Shown here piece by piece: positions 5,750 through 5,754 of a DNA stretch of 5,754 nt. The stretch is from assembly GCA_018238825.1 (NCBI GenBank), contig JABCSP010000156.1, positions 1 to 5,754 of the forward strand, read 5' to 3'. The DNA is from Candidatus Thorarchaeota archaeon. Its GTDB lineage: Archaea > Asgardarchaeota > Thorarchaeia > Thorarchaeales > Thorarchaeaceae. Both the position numbers and the translations under genes were made by a program. How positions within the stretch are numbered: position 1 is the stretch's first letter; every line of letters begins with the position of its first letter. The notes beneath the pieces were generated by a model. The model saw only the letters and a program-made list of their open reading frames with translations, was not told where the DNA came from and did not search any database.

Positions 5750-5754
5750 TTCTC

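Noticed and set aside
1..5754. tRNA, rRNA, CRISPR array, insertion sequence or attachment site
   Set aside because: No cloverleaf-like stretch, regularly spaced direct repeats, transposase motif or terminal inverted repeats were found; the only repeats are WD40 blades within a gene.

Overview
The window appears to be archaeal chromosomal DNA. All seven genes lie on the minus strand, so transcription runs from right (position 5754) to left. The archaeal call rests on a DUF3194-type small protein next to a DHH phosphoesterase, a pairing I know from archaeal housekeeping operons (usually after RNA polymerase subunit P, Pcc1 and prefoldin beta). Strong GGAGGTG-type ribosome binding sites, frequent GTG/TTG starts and a small archaeal-style winged-helix regulator agree with this. 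The free-standing WD40 propeller beside a helical TPR-like protein recalls Asgard archaea such as Thorarchaeota. That finer placement is only a guess.

Right to left there are two blocks. The first (5749 to 2015) is a tight run of five genes: DUF3194 protein, DHH/DHHA1 phosphoesterase, ECF transporter ATPases EcfA1 and EcfA2, and ECF transmembrane protein EcfT. Neighbouring genes overlap by 4 or 1 bases or are separated by 1 to 13 bases. This is almost certainly one operon, and its promoter lies beyond the right edge. The three ecf genes make a complete energising module but no substrate-binding S component is present, so this looks like a group II (shared) ECF module that would serve S components encoded elsewhere.

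The second block (1917 to 1) holds three more loosely spaced genes separated by about 100 to 155 bases: an unrecognised 189-residue protein with a C-terminal TPR-like helical pair, a seven-bladed WD40 propeller protein, and a winged-helix DNA-binding protein cut by the left edge. Each may have its own promoter, and weak TATA-like sites are proposed.

Several starts were revised from the longest open frame using ribosome binding sites: EcfT at 2776, the TPR-like protein at 1917, EcfA1 at a GTG at 4444. I found no RNA gene, CRISPR array, insertion sequence or clear riboswitch, and no convincing evidence of a wholly new system. The most distinctive items are the WD40 protein with its neighbours and the fusion of a housekeeping operon to the ECF module.
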